Assembly (NCBI GenBank): GCA_002500745.1
Contig: DLST01000010.1
Span: 310,001-374,000, forward strand
Length of the DNA: 64,000 bases
Direction: 5' to 3'
Source of the DNA: Sphingobacterium sp. UBA7855
Lineage (GTDB): Bacteria > Bacteroidota > Bacteroidia > Sphingobacteriales > Sphingobacteriaceae
The translations under genes were made by a program, and so were the position numbers. Shown here in pieces: positions 53,491 through 62,859 of this stretch; position 1 is the first letter of the stretch, and every line of letters begins with the position of its first letter. The notes under the pieces are model-generated. The model did no database searches, had not been told where the DNA came from, and saw only the letters and a program-made list of their open reading frames with translations.

Positions 53491-54414
53491 TTAATTTTCT
53501 AGCGGTAATCCATACGCAATTTCCACTTGGAAGCGTTTATCTAATGCTCCTATACTTGCGGCAGCTGATTTTGACAACACGACAATTGCATTTTGGTTCT
53601 CGGCATTATCATTAAATTTTCCCACTACTTTTGCATATGTTACGCTTTTCGTCATCGGATTGGTAATTTTTAGAATGGTGCCTACTGGAGCCGACTTGTG
53701 TAGCGCGAGGTTACTGGTGCCCTGAGATGAAAGTCCATCAATCCACACACCAATACCACGTTCTGATTTCTCACGGATTCCATAACGGTTTGTTGAAATT
53801 TGATTTTCTTCTTTGTTATCATCGTCTGTGGAGTCGGGGCTTACAATTTCGATTCCTTTAGGCTCTACTAATTTTGGTCTTTCCGGTGGGAGCGGTTGAT
53901 TGGGGATCATGAGTTTCATTCCACCGCTAATGATATTATTTTTTAAATTGTTCGCTTTTTTGATATCTTCAACAGAGATACTAAACCTTTTGGATATCGC
54001 GTAAAGTGTTTCTTTTTCACCAACAATGTATTCCGTAAAACCCTCTTGCTGCTGCGGATTACGCGGATTTAGCGCTGCCGGATTGCTACGTTCGTTAGTA
54101 ATGACAGGTTTCGCTTTTCGACCGGTCGGAATCTTAACGATCTGACCAAGGTTTAGCGTACCATTACCATTTATTTGAGTCAATTGTCCTACCGTTGTTT
54201 TATACTTCTTACTTAGCTGGTAGTAATTGTCTCCTTTTTCAATTTTGAATAGTATAAATTCTTCACCATTAATCACCTCATTTCCGATTGAATCGGGAAT
54301 AGAATAAGTAGATAAAGATATTGAATTTTTCGCTTCAACGTGTTGAATAGCTACTACCGCGATGGATAGCATAGCTATTTTTTTATATGTCTTTAATTCG
54401 AATAAAACTTTCAT
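53491..54414 (-). CDS. Exported LysM protein with C-terminal RlpA/DPBB-like domain
   Basis: 307 residues. An N-terminal signal-type helix (about 12-28, IAMLSIAVVAIQHVEA), then two LysM repeats (about 55-97, FKIEKGDNYYQLSKKYKTT; about 128-170, YIVGEKETLYAISKRFSIS) that bind peptidoglycan glycan strands, a Pro/Asp-rich linker, and a C-terminal domain (about 215-305; GVWIDGLSSQGTSNLALHKS, GTILKITNPMTKS, VVLSKSAAASIG) that resembles a double-psi beta-barrel. Likely a cell-wall protein. It follows an unknown gene by 11 nt. Confidence 0.85.
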   Translation of the reverse strand: MKVLFELKTYKKIAMLSIAVVAIQHVEAKNSISLSTYSIPDSIGNEVINGEEFILFKIEKGDNYYQLSKKYKTTVGQLTQINGNGTLNLGQIVKIPTGRKAKPVITNERSNPAALNPRNPQQQEGFTEYIVGEKETLYAISKRFSISVEDIKKANNLKNNIISGGMKLMIPNQPLPPERPKLVEPKGIEIVSPDSTDDDNKEENQISTNRYGIREKSERGIGVWIDGLSSQGTSNLALHKSAPVGTILKITNPMTKSVTYAKVVGKFNDNAENQNAIVVLSKSAAASIGALDKRFQVEIAYGLPLEN

Positions 54415-54425
54415 ATATTTTGCAA

Positions 54426-55181
54426 TTATACTAAATACGAAACAAACTCCCGTTTATTATCTGTCAAAAGGAATATTTGTCTGTGAATAAGAAAATAAAT
54501 GTTGAAGAGCTTTAATTCCAGTCCCGAAACCGCAAGGATAGACTCTATTAACATTTCTCTTGTCGATTGAACTAACCTGATTTGATAGCGATTATTTTTT
54601 TGTTTTTCATAGAAAGCCCAAATAAAGTAGTCATTTACGCTATTTATCCAGATATCACCATCAATAGGGAAGTCCTTCAAAAATAGGGGTATTTCACCAT
54701 TATAGATAATTGGATAGACGAGCTCACTGGTATAAGGTTTAATGGTAATCAAATTTTTGCTTTCAATTGACATCGACTGAATATTCAAAAACAATTGTTG
54801 GCCCTGCGCTACCGTTTTGGGCCTAATGAGCAATCCTTGATCAACCAGACTGATGAAAACGTAATTAAACCAGGTTTCTTGATACTGTGGGTTGTAGCAA
54901 TCGATTACCTGTATCCCAGCATCGATCGGTGAATTATTGGAAATCTTCTTTAGTATTAATTTTTTACATTGGATTCCACCAAGTACCCATTCTCTGGTGA
55001 TTGCCTTGAAGTCTTGCAGGACGTAAGTTCCTTCAAAAGTGATGACGTTGAAATAAGGGAATGTATCTTCTGGATTTCTTGTTTCTATGGCGATCAATTT
55101 ATTTTTTGCATCGACTTCTATGCGCCAAATTGGGTATGTAAAAATGAGATTGAGAGCTTTTGAAATTTCCTGATTTGCCAT
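54426..55181 (-). CDS. Unknown protein, possibly DUF4905-like
   Basis: 251 residues. No signal peptide or membrane segment. Beta-rich, with PIWRIEVDAKNKLIAIETR and YFNVITFEGTYVLQDF followed by several paired strands. The overall look matches the DUF4905 family of Bacteroidota, but this is from memory. The frame is open to 55232, but that TTG is part of a TATTTTTG promoter element, so the ATG at 55181 is the start. It ends 11 nt before the LysM gene on the same strand. Confidence 0.7.
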   Translation of the reverse strand: MANQEISKALNLIFTYPIWRIEVDAKNKLIAIETRNPEDTFPYFNVITFEGTYVLQDFKAITREWVLGGIQCKKLILKKISNNSPIDAGIQVIDCYNPQYQETWFNYVFISLVDQGLLIRPKTVAQGQQLFLNIQSMSIESKNLITIKPYTSELVYPIIYNGEIPLFLKDFPIDGDIWINSVNDYFIWAFYEKQKNNRYQIRLVQSTREMLIESILAVSGLELKLFNIYFLIHRQIFLLTDNKREFVSYLV

Positions 55182-55229
55182 GTGATTTAAATCCAAGGGG
55201 ACAAACTTAGATAAAGTATGAGTTAAATG

Positions 55230-55258
55230 CAAAAATAATTGCTAATGGACGTGGCAAA
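55230..55258 (-). promoter_or_regulatory. Promoter of the DUF4905-like gene
   Basis: TTTG (55255-55258), 17 nt, TATTTTTG (55230-55237) on the minus strand, about 49 nt before the ATG. Confidence 0.5.
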
Positions 55259-55285
55259 AAAAAAGTCCAGACAACGCTGGACTTT
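55253..55285 (-). terminator. Terminator of the FadL-like gene
   Basis: AAAGTCCAG-N6-CTGGACTTT followed on the minus strand by TTTTTTGCC, 19 nt past the stop of the 55304 gene. It touches the next gene's -33 box. Confidence 0.78.
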
Positions 55286-55303
55286 CCTGAAGAAAAATAT
55301 ATC

Positions 55304-56896
55304 TTAAAATTTTGAACCAATTGTTAGTATAACATTTGTTCGTTGGTTTTTTATATCTGCAGCTGGACTTGCAGCGTTCCAATAATTTTCGTCAATAGTA
55401 TAAGGGCTTTCTTTGTAATTGATGGCATTGTAAGTTCCTGTCAAATCAATATACATGCCACGGCCGAGTTTTGCACCGATGCCTAGCGAGGCTGTATAGT
55501 TTGTATAATCTGCATTTTTATAAGGGTTACCACTATAATTAAAGCCAGCTCTTCCACTAAAGACATTATCTAACAAAACTTCACCACCGATCCTGGCATT
55601 AAATGCGCCTTGATACGTATCTTTGATGTTTTGATTCATGTTTTTTTCTAATGTTTTGCTATAGTTACCTACATCTCTAAAACGCATAGCAGCATAATCC
55701 ACCCACTCCACATCTGCGGTTAATAATCCTCTTGAAAAAATTTGGCTTGCACCCACAGCTAATTTATAAGGTGTATTCATATTGTACTCCAGGTAACTAT
55801 GTCCTGCGTCATCGCTGGTTCGGTACTCTTTAAATGACTTATCTTCATTAGGTCTGAAATAACGAAATTCTGAATTACTATATGATTCATCCCTGATGCT
55901 CATAAATGTTGGCGATTTCGCCGTAAATCCCATGCTGAAAGTAGGCGTGAACTTGTATATGACCCCAAGTTTAAAATCTACACCAGTACCATCCGTTGCT
56001 TGCGCATAATCGTCGTATAATTCGTAATCTTTATCCAACATCGCATACTTCTGGGCATTGGTTGGTTTTAAAAACTCTGAATCTTTGTTGATCGCTTTTA
56101 ATTGGTCGGCTGTCATTGTTTGACCATATTCAGTAAACCAACTTGAGTTGTCATAACTAAACGCTGTAAAGCCTAGAGCAGCTCCGAGATATAGCCTGTT
56201 GCTATAGTTTGCTCCAAAAGACAGGACCGATTCAGATTTGCTTCCCTTTTCTAAGATGGAATTGACTTGATTGAACCCATTCTTTCCATCGTAAGTTCCG
56301 CCAACCGTAATCGGTATATATGATCCAGCTTTTTTAGGATCTACGTCGAATAATAATGAATTACCATAAACTTCCTGTCCCCAGCCATTCATTCCGTCAG
56401 GTGACGATAGCCGGTCGGAATAGGCATCCGTAATTGAGCTTGTGTTATTAACACCATTATATTGTAATAAATTGTTGTAGATATTGTTGCGGTTATAGGC
56501 AATACCCACATTAAAATTTAACCAGCCTCTATCTAAATTTCCACCATTTCGGTATGTTGGGAGGTGAAAAACAATACCCGCGTTATCGAGATTGAAATTA
56601 TTCTTACTGCTGTTTGAATTTTGACCAAAATAGTCGGTTTTATTTTTGTTGTTAAGGTATCTGGCTGTTACTGATACGTCAGATTGATTAAAGTACCCCA
56701 AACCCGCCGGGTTGCCAGTAATCGAACTTATATCTCCACCTAATGCGGTAGATGCGTTTCCCATGGCTTTAAAACGAGCTGTTCCCCCATTATCCCCTTG
56801 GGAAAATAAAAGTACATCTTTCGTATATTGCGCTTGGGAAGTCCCTGCTGCACCTAAAACGAATGCAGTTCCAAAAAGTAGTTTTTTGATTGTCAT
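55304..56896 (-). CDS. Outer-membrane protein, OmpP1/FadL family
   Basis: 530 residues. Signal peptide 1-23 (LLFGTAFVLGAAGTSQAQ), then GNASTALGGDISSITGNPAGLGY, the NPAG-type N-terminal hatch typical of FadL-like proteins (written by its ends GNASTAL and NPAGLGY), many alternating beta-strands and a terminal Phe (TIGSKF). Expected to be a beta-barrel passing hydrophobic molecules across the outer membrane. The frame is open to 56938, but the ATG at 56896 starts the signal peptide. It lies 73 nt downstream of the Gly-rich lipoprotein gene on the same strand. Confidence 0.88.
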   Translation of the reverse strand: MTIKKLLFGTAFVLGAAGTSQAQYTKDVLLFSQGDNGGTARFKAMGNASTALGGDISSITGNPAGLGYFNQSDVSVTARYLNNKNKTDYFGQNSNSSKNNFNLDNAGIVFHLPTYRNGGNLDRGWLNFNVGIAYNRNNIYNNLLQYNGVNNTSSITDAYSDRLSSPDGMNGWGQEVYGNSLLFDVDPKKAGSYIPITVGGTYDGKNGFNQVNSILEKGSKSESVLSFGANYSNRLYLGAALGFTAFSYDNSSWFTEYGQTMTADQLKAINKDSEFLKPTNAQKYAMLDKDYELYDDYAQATDGTGVDFKLGVIYKFTPTFSMGFTAKSPTFMSIRDESYSNSEFRYFRPNEDKSFKEYRTSDDAGHSYLEYNMNTPYKLAVGASQIFSRGLLTADVEWVDYAAMRFRDVGNYSKTLEKNMNQNIKDTYQGAFNARIGGEVLLDNVFSGRAGFNYSGNPYKNADYTNYTASLGIGAKLGRGMYIDLTGTYNAINYKESPYTIDENYWNAASPAADIKNQRTNVILTIGSKF

Positions 56897-56968
56897 ATGC
56901 TGAAATATCATCAATAATAAAGTAGTAGCACACAACAAGGTGTATGCTACTATTCAAAATGCCTTTAA

Positions 56969-58147
56969 TTAGCGAGTACGGCCTCCGCTTGATCTTGAGC
57001 TACCTCCTCCTGAGAAACCTCCACCCGAAGATCTTGAGCTTCCGCCTCCAGAAAAGCCTCCACTAGAGCGGGATGAACCACTATCATAACTTCTAGTTGG
57101 TGGCGTATAAGATGGTCTAGATGTCGAACTTGGGTTGCTTGAACGTGTGTCCATAGACCGACTCATTGGACGTGATACTTCACCAGAATTGTTTCTAGTT
57201 CTCGAACCGTTATTATAGTAACCATTTGTGCTTCTAGTACTATTTTGATAAGAACCATTTACTCTGTTCGATGTTCTTGAGCGTGTGCCATCCGAGTAAG
57301 CTCTGTTTGATACACCATCAGACGTTCTCGTTCTGCTTCCTGATCTATCAAAAGAAGAACTGCGTGTTACGGAACCGTCAGAAGTTCTTGACCTGTTGGA
57401 AACAGATGTGATACGGCCTCTAGAATCACGAGCTACCCCAGTACGATCGTATCCTCCAGAATTTCTAGCTACACTGTTGCGGTCATATCCTCCCGAAGTG
57501 CGGGATCTTGATGATGAACTACGCGTATTAAAGTTGTCTCTATAAACTGATCTACTTGAAGCATAACGTGGTCTTGAGTTGCCCCAGTAGCCACCACCCC
57601 AATAACCATTTCCATACCAGCCGGATCCCCAGTAGCCTCCACCGTACCAGCCACCCCAAGGTCTATAACCACCATACCATGGCGATCCCCAGCCCCAGCT
57701 CGATCCCCATCCGAGACCAATTGACCAAGACGAACCCCATCCAGAGTTCCATCCCCATCCCATTCCGAATGATGGACCGTATCCGTACCATCCTCCAAAT
57801 CCATAACCATACCATGGATCAAAAAATGGGTCGAAGTAGGTCATACCTGGACTAGCGTAATAAAAACGGTTGATCCGATTGGCATATTCGAGATCTTCAT
57901 AAGAATCACTATTGTAATCCTGATCAGAATATTCATCCTCATAGTAGCCGCCTTGAGCCTGTCCATTTGGTTCGGACTGATCAGCGTCTGTGTAATAGTA
58001 ATCTGGGCTTTGGTAAACCTTTTGTCTAGCCCGCCCGTTATTGCCGTAGACATCGTCGCCATAAATTTGCCTACTTGTACCGCAGGAACCTAAAATGAAC
58101 GCTCCTGTTATGGCAAGTGCTCCGATAAATAATCTATTTTTTTTCAT
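56969..58147 (-). CDS. Low-complexity Gly/Trp/Tyr- and Arg/Ser-rich lipoprotein
   Basis: 392 residues, family not recognised. Lipoprotein signal (lipobox ILGSC, Cys22). An acidic Tyr/Asp region (about 30-90), then about 95 residues of Gly, Trp, Tyr and Ser in short aromatic repeats such as WGSSWGWGSPWYGGY (about 105-195), then an Arg/Ser/Thr/Asn-rich tail with SRTSDG units and a C-terminal GGGSSRSSGG repeat. Very basic and disordered after the aromatic block. It suggests a surface-exposed adhesive or matrix-like protein. Role unknown. Confidence 0.75.
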   Translation of the reverse strand: MKKNRLFIGALAITGAFILGSCGTSRQIYGDDVYGNNGRARQKVYQSPDYYYTDADQSEPNGQAQGGYYEDEYSDQDYNSDSYEDLEYANRINRFYYASPGMTYFDPFFDPWYGYGFGGWYGYGPSFGMGWGWNSGWGSSWSIGLGWGSSWGWGSPWYGGYRPWGGWYGGGYWGSGWYGNGYWGGGYWGNSRPRYASSRSVYRDNFNTRSSSSRSRTSGGYDRNSVARNSGGYDRTGVARDSRGRITSVSNRSRTSDGSVTRSSSFDRSGSRTRTSDGVSNRAYSDGTRSRTSNRVNGSYQNSTRSTNGYYNNGSRTRNNSGEVSRPMSRSMDTRSSNPSSTSRPSYTPPTRSYDSGSSRSSGGFSGGGSSRSSGGGFSGGGSSRSSGGRTR

Positions 58148-58324
58148 AATATCCTAAATCGTTATTTTCGATTATACAGCCTTATTTACTATCTTAGACG
58201 CAAATTTCTCGAGGTGGTTTAATCGAAGTAATCAAAAATACAAATATTTTTTTTGAACGCTTTTCGCATTGGAATGACAGACGGGATTTGAGGTAATAAT
58301 GTTACAATAATTTATCAATCACAT

Positions 58325-59797
58325 ATGAGTAAAGGAATAACAAGTCGTGCAGAAGATTATTCGCAATGGTATAATGAGCTTGTAATCAAAGCTGATCTGG
58401 CTGAAAATTCAGCTGTACGAGGATGTATGGTGATCAAGCCGTACGGATATGCTATCTGGGAAAGAATGCAGGCAATCTTAGACAAAAGATTTAAAGAGAC
58501 TGGTCATAGCAACGCTTATTTCCCTTTATTCATTCCCAAATCGTTTTTTTCTAAAGAAGCAGCGCATGTGGAAGGTTTTGCTACAGAGTGCGCCGTGGTT
58601 ACCCACTATAGGTTAAAAAACGATGGTACAGGTAAGATCGTCGTAGACGAAGAGGCGAAATTGGAGGAAGAGTTGATCGTGCGTCCAACTTCAGAAACGA
58701 TTATATGGAATACTTATCGCGGATGGATTGAATCGTATCGTGATCTCCCTATTTTGGTCAATCAATGGGCAAATGTGGTGCGTTGGGAAATGCGAACACG
58801 TCTTTTCTTACGTACCGCTGAGTTTTTATGGCAGGAGGGGCATACTGCACATGCCACAAAAGAGGAAGCTATTGCGGAAACAGAACGTATGCTTGATGTA
58901 TATGCTGAATTTGCAGAAAAGATTTTAGCTGTTCCCGTTGTCCGTGGAAGGAAAACAGAAAATGAACGTTTTGCGGGGGCATTGGATACCTATTGTATTG
59001 AGGCATTGATGCAAGATGGTAAAGCATTGCAAGCAGGGACATCCCATTTTCTTGGCCAAAACTTTGCCAAGGCATTTGATGTGAAATTTACGTCTAAAGA
59101 AGGCAAGTTAGAACATGTATGGGCAACTTCGTGGGGTGTTTCTACCCGACTCATGGGCGCATTGATTATGGCCCATTCCGACGATCAAGGGTTGGTATTG
59201 CCACCGAAATTGGCCCCGATTCAGGTTGTGATTGTTCCGATTTTTAAGACTGAGGAAGAAAAGGCGCAAATTGATGTATTTGTGAATCAGTTAACCACTG
59301 AACTGCGGGTGAAAGATATTTCGGTAAAATATGATGATCGCGATACACAGCGTCCGGGTTTTAAATTTGCTGAATGGGAATTAAAGGGAGTACCTGTTCG
59401 CGTCGCTGTCGGTGGAAGAGATATGCAAAATGGTACAGTAGAATTGGCCCGTCGTGATACACAAACGAAAGAAACTGTTGCTCAAGAGGGCCTAGCCAGT
59501 ACGATTAGTACGTTATTGGATACAATACAAGAAAATATCTATCAAAAAGCATTGAATTTCAGAACTTCTCATTATACGGAAGTAAATTCTTATGAAGAAT
59601 TTAAAGAAGTACTGGAAGGTAAAGGTGGATTTATCTCCTGTCACTGGGATGGGACTACAGAAACGGAAAAGCGTGTAAAAGAAGAAACTAAAGCAACAAT
59701 TCGTTGTATTCCTTTGGATGCAAAGGATGAGCAAGGGGTTTGTATATTTACCGGCAAACCTTCCAGTAGGCGTGTGCTTTTTGCTAAAGCTTATTAA
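58325..59797 (+). CDS. proS: Prolyl-tRNA synthetase (short, eukaryote/archaeal type)
   Basis: 490 residues. It charges tRNA-Pro. Seen: motif 1 [16 protein letters not shown], motif 2 [16 protein letters not shown] and [22 protein letters not shown] (written in parts), motif 3 [19 protein letters not shown], an anticodon-binding domain (about 285-380), and a C-terminal domain. It lacks the INS editing domain of the long bacterial form, so mischarged alanine must be cleared by another factor. Divergent from the lipoprotein gene; followed 11 nt later by an epimerase-like gene. Confidence 0.95.
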   Translation: MSKGITSRAEDYSQWYNELVIKADLAENSAVRGCMVIKPYGYAIWERMQAILDKRFKETGHSNAYFPLFIPKSFFSKEAAHVEGFATECAVVTHYRLKNDGTGKIVVDEEAKLEEELIVRPTSETIIWNTYRGWIESYRDLPILVNQWANVVRWEMRTRLFLRTAEFLWQEGHTAHATKEEAIAETERMLDVYAEFAEKILAVPVVRGRKTENERFAGALDTYCIEALMQDGKALQAGTSHFLGQNFAKAFDVKFTSKEGKLEHVWATSWGVSTRLMGALIMAHSDDQGLVLPPKLAPIQVVIVPIFKTEEEKAQIDVFVNQLTTELRVKDISVKYDDRDTQRPGFKFAEWELKGVPVRVAVGGRDMQNGTVELARRDTQTKETVAQEGLASTISTLLDTIQENIYQKALNFRTSHYTEVNSYEEFKEVLEGKGGFISCHWDGTTETEKRVKEETKATIRCIPLDAKDEQGVCIFTGKPSSRRVLFAKAY

Positions 59798-59808
59798 TTG
59801 TTTGCAAT

Positions 59809-60597
59809 ATGAGGATACTCATTTTAGGATGTGGTTGGCTTGGAGAGTCTTTTGCGGTATACATGAAGCATCAAGGCCATGAGATCTGGGCAAGCACAAC
59901 AACAGATGAAAAATACCATCGGCTAAAAGCTGAGGGTATTTTTTCTTTTATGCTTGATTTTGATGGAGAAAGTTTTCCGGAAGAGGCTGGTATGCCCATT
60001 CAATTTGACTTCGTGTTAAATAGTATACCAGCAAGTCAGAAAAATAGCACAGAAATGCTTGATAATAGATTTTCTAATATCAAGCAATTTTTTAGCCGGA
60101 TTAGTTGGCAAGCGCATGTTTTTTTAAGTTCTACTGGAATTTATCCGGCTAAAGATGTGGTGTTTGATGAATCTTTTACGAATAAGGCTGAGCTTGCACC
60201 AAAGCTCTTGATGGCTGAAGAGTATATGTTGGAATTGGCCAATACCGTTGTTTATCGTTTAGGAGGCCTATTTGGTAAGAATCGTGTCTTTGCAAAATAT
60301 TTCTCTGAGCGTATCTGTACCACTGGAGAGCAGCCTGCTAATTTTGTTCATATTGAGGATGTTGTCGCTCTGCTGGAAGCGACCACTAACCGCACACTGA
60401 AACATACCGTTTATAATGTTGTTGCTCCCTTACATCCTAAGAAAAAAGATGTCATTCTTGCTTCTGCAAAAAAATATGGTTATGCTTTGCCTCTCGCGTT
60501 CGAAGCAGCTGAAACGACTCAGAAAATAGTGAGCGGAGAATTGCTGCAAGAAGAGCTGGACTATCAATTTGTTTTACCTGACCCATTGCAGTTTTAG
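59809..60597 (+). CDS. NAD(P)-binding epimerase-like protein (YeeZ-like)
   Basis: 262 residues. Rossmann N-terminus ILILGCGWLGESFAVYMK with GxGxxG-like spacing, VLNSIPAS, FLSSTGIYPAK (extended-SDR Ser/Tyr region), YRLGGLFGKNR and NFVHIEDVVALL. These are features of the NAD-dependent epimerase/dehydratase family, in the short YeeZ-like branch, with no known substrate. It is 11 nt after proS on the same strand and so probably co-transcribed. Confidence 0.85.
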   Translation: MRILILGCGWLGESFAVYMKHQGHEIWASTTTDEKYHRLKAEGIFSFMLDFDGESFPEEAGMPIQFDFVLNSIPASQKNSTEMLDNRFSNIKQFFSRISWQAHVFLSSTGIYPAKDVVFDESFTNKAELAPKLLMAEEYMLELANTVVYRLGGLFGKNRVFAKYFSERICTTGEQPANFVHIEDVVALLEATTNRTLKHTVYNVVAPLHPKKKDVILASAKKYGYALPLAFEAAETTQKIVSGELLQEELDYQFVLPDPLQF

Positions 60598-60835
60598 TCT
60601 GATCTTTCTTTTTTTAAATGAAAAAGAAATTTTGATTGTCTGGGTGGAGAAAATTAAATAAATTGATTAATTTAACCTTAGTCCTTGTGAAGCAAATTCA
60701 TTTACGTTAAATTCACTTAAAAGGTCCTATACGCTGAAATTTGTCGATAGCCACGGATCATTTTCAGATATCAGGATTTCCTTTAAACAAACCGAGTAAC
60801 ATATTTATTATTTTAACAGCTTATTATATAAAGCC

Positions 60836-61597
60836 ATGACAAATGTAGAGAGACATCAATATATCTTAAAACAATTAAAAGAAGTCGGCGTAGTTCAAGT
60901 CATTGATCTGTGTGAAGAATTGGGAGTTTCTTCTGTAACTATTCGGAAGGATTTGACTTTGTTGGAAGATAGTGGATTGTTGTTTAGAACGCATGGCGGG
61001 GCGACACAATATAATCCGTATACGACTGACCGTACTGTATTCGAAAAAGAGAAACTTCGTTCGGATGATAAAAGCAGGATTGGCAAGAAAGCAGCTGAGC
61101 TGATCGAGGAAAACGACTCTATCATTATAGCTTCTGGCACGACGATGCAGTCGCTTGCCAAGCAGATTGTTCCAAAAGGCAATATCACTGTAGTAACTTC
61201 GGCATTGAATGTTGCTATGGAGTTAATAAAATATCCTTCCGTTGAAATTATGCAGCTGGGAGGGACGCTTCGCAAGACATCTACTTCGGTAACAGGGAAA
61301 TATGCTGAAAATTTGTTAAAAGATTTTTATTGTAGCAAATTGTTTTTGGGAGTTGATGGTATCGATTTGGAATATGGTGTGTCAACTTCAAGCGCTCAGG
61401 AAGCACAATTAAATCGAATTATGATCGATACTGCTCAAAAAGTGGTGGTGCTTGCAGATTCTTCTAAATTTGGTCGGCGAAGCTTTGGGAGAATTTGTGG
61501 TTTTGAAAAAATTGATATGCTAATTACAGATGATAAGGTTAATGCAAGTTTTATAGAATCATTGGAAAAAGCTGGTGTAAACGTGATTGTTGTTTAA
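60836..61597 (+). CDS. DeoR/GlpR-family transcription regulator
   Basis: 253 residues. N-terminal DeoR helix-turn-helix (ERHQYILKQLKEVG, VSSVTIRKDLTLLEDSGLLFRTHGGA written in parts) and the C-terminal sugar-phosphate-sensing DeoRC domain (IIIASGTTMQSLAKQI, NVAMELIKYPSVEIMQLGGTL in parts, FLGVDGIDLEYGVST, VVLADSSKFGRRSFGRI). It should repress a sugar or sugar-alcohol operon in response to a phosphosugar. No sugar genes are adjacent, so its target is outside the window or not linked. Monocistronic. Confidence 0.9.
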   Translation: MTNVERHQYILKQLKEVGVVQVIDLCEELGVSSVTIRKDLTLLEDSGLLFRTHGGATQYNPYTTDRTVFEKEKLRSDDKSRIGKKAAELIEENDSIIIASGTTMQSLAKQIVPKGNITVVTSALNVAMELIKYPSVEIMQLGGTLRKTSTSVTGKYAENLLKDFYCSKLFLGVDGIDLEYGVSTSSAQEAQLNRIMIDTAQKVVVLADSSKFGRRSFGRICGFEKIDMLITDDKVNASFIESLEKAGVNVIVV

Positions 61598-61641
61598 TAC
61601 GAATTGAGTTCAATACCATTCTGATTTTTTAATTAAAACTC

Positions 61642-61669
61642 CCCCCATAACTGAATAACTTTATGGGGG
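61642..61669. terminator. Bidirectional terminator between deoR-type gene and aguA
   Basis: CCCCCATAA-N10-TTATGGGGG, followed by AATTTCTATTTTT on the plus strand and GAGTTTTAATT on the minus strand, between convergent genes. Confidence 0.7.
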
Positions 61670-61693
61670 AATTTCTATTTTTGGGCAGTTCGT

Positions 61694-62770
61694 TTAAATA
61701 ATCGCTGGTTCCTGCTGGCTCAGGCAGTGGAAACTTCCCAGTCCCCAAATGATGTCGACCGAATTTATTCCAATGACTTTACGTTTAGGAAAGCAGCTTT
61801 GGATAATGTCCAGTGCTTTTTGGTCATTTTTGTCGTTGAAGACTGGCACAACAACAACATCGTTGGCGATATAGAAATTAGCATAAGAAGCGGGTAATCT
61901 TGTATCATCATAAATAACAGGGGCGGGCATTGGGAGCTCAATGATATGCAGAGATTCTCCATTTAAGAGTTTAAATGAACGGAGCATTTCCAGGTTTTCC
62001 TGAAGAATCTGGTAATTCTCATCTGAAGGATCTTCTTCCACAACTGTTAGTACTGTATTTTCATTGACGAAGCGTGTAATATCATCAATGTGGCCATCTG
62101 TATCGTCTCCTACGATACCATCACCAAGCCATAACACTTGTTCTTGACCGTAAAATTCTTTTAAATAGATTTCTATTTGCTCTTTCGTTAAGTGCGGATT
62201 TCGGTTTTTATTCAATAGGCACGCCGTTGTTGTCATAATTGTTCCTGCACCATTAAATTCAACCGATCCTCCCTCCATGACGATGTCAGGGCTAAATAAA
62301 GGAAGATCCAATTTTTGGGCAATACGAGTTGGAACGATGTCGTCAAGTTCAAATGGCGGATATTTACCACCCCACGCGTTATACCCCCAGTCAACCACTG
62401 CTTTTTGATTTGTTGACGGATTAATAACAAAAGCAGGGCCGTGATCTCTACACCAAGCATCATTAGTGGGATTGTAATAGAATTCGATATTGCTAAAATC
62501 TTTCGTCACGTCTTTGAGGGCCTGTATAGCAAAATTTTGCATTTCCTCATTAGCGACGTTAATTCTTACTTTTTGGCTTTCGGATACGGCCTTAATGAAT
62601 TGACAATAAGGTTTGTATATCGTTTCGATTTTTCCAGGCCATGATTCCTCTTTGTGTGGCCAGCTCAGCCATAAGGCCTCTTGCTTAGCCCATTCTGGAG
62701 GAAATGAAAACCCCTGTTTTTTGGGGGAATTGTCAAAATAGGTCTGCGTAAATGTATTTTTCTGTTCCAT
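61694..62770 (-). CDS. aguA: Agmatine deiminase
   Basis: 358 residues, peptidylarginine-deiminase fold. It converts agmatine to N-carbamoylputrescine. Seen: LWLSWPHKEESWPGKI, TNDAWCRDHGPAFVIN (Asp and His), VDWGYNAWGGKYPP, VMEGGSVEFNGAGT, DGHIDDITRFV, and the nucleophile Cys349 in GLGSFHCLSQQEP. It lies downstream of aguB on the same strand, completing the arginine-decarboxylase route to putrescine from agmatine. Confidence 0.95.
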   Translation of the reverse strand: MEQKNTFTQTYFDNSPKKQGFSFPPEWAKQEALWLSWPHKEESWPGKIETIYKPYCQFIKAVSESQKVRINVANEEMQNFAIQALKDVTKDFSNIEFYYNPTNDAWCRDHGPAFVINPSTNQKAVVDWGYNAWGGKYPPFELDDIVPTRIAQKLDLPLFSPDIVMEGGSVEFNGAGTIMTTTACLLNKNRNPHLTKEQIEIYLKEFYGQEQVLWLGDGIVGDDTDGHIDDITRFVNENTVLTVVEEDPSDENYQILQENLEMLRSFKLLNGESLHIIELPMPAPVIYDDTRLPASYANFYIANDVVVVPVFNDKNDQKALDIIQSCFPKRKVIGINSVDIIWGLGSFHCLSQQEPAII

Positions 62771-62788
62771 ACTTATTTTGCGGGGATT

Positions 62789-62845
62789 AAAAAAGCCATT
62801 TCAGTTCAACTCGGCACAGTTATGTACCTTTGCAACCGAAATGGC
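62789..62845 (-). terminator. Terminator between aguB and aguA
   Basis: GCCATTTC...GAAATGGC with an inner GTT...AAC and a long loop; on the minus strand TTTTTTAATCC follows. It lies 15 nt past the aguB stop and 19 nt before the aguA start, so aguA may be partly attenuated. Confidence 0.6.
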
Positions 62846-62859
62846 GAGTATATGCAATA

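Noticed and set aside
55182..55232. TTG start adding 17 residues to the DUF4905-like gene
   Set aside because: The TTG is part of a TATTTTTG promoter element and would lie upstream of the transcript.
62825..62832. TACCTTTG as a plus-strand promoter between aguA and aguB
   Set aside because: No -33 box and it would read antisense into aguB; it lies in the loop of a terminator hairpin.
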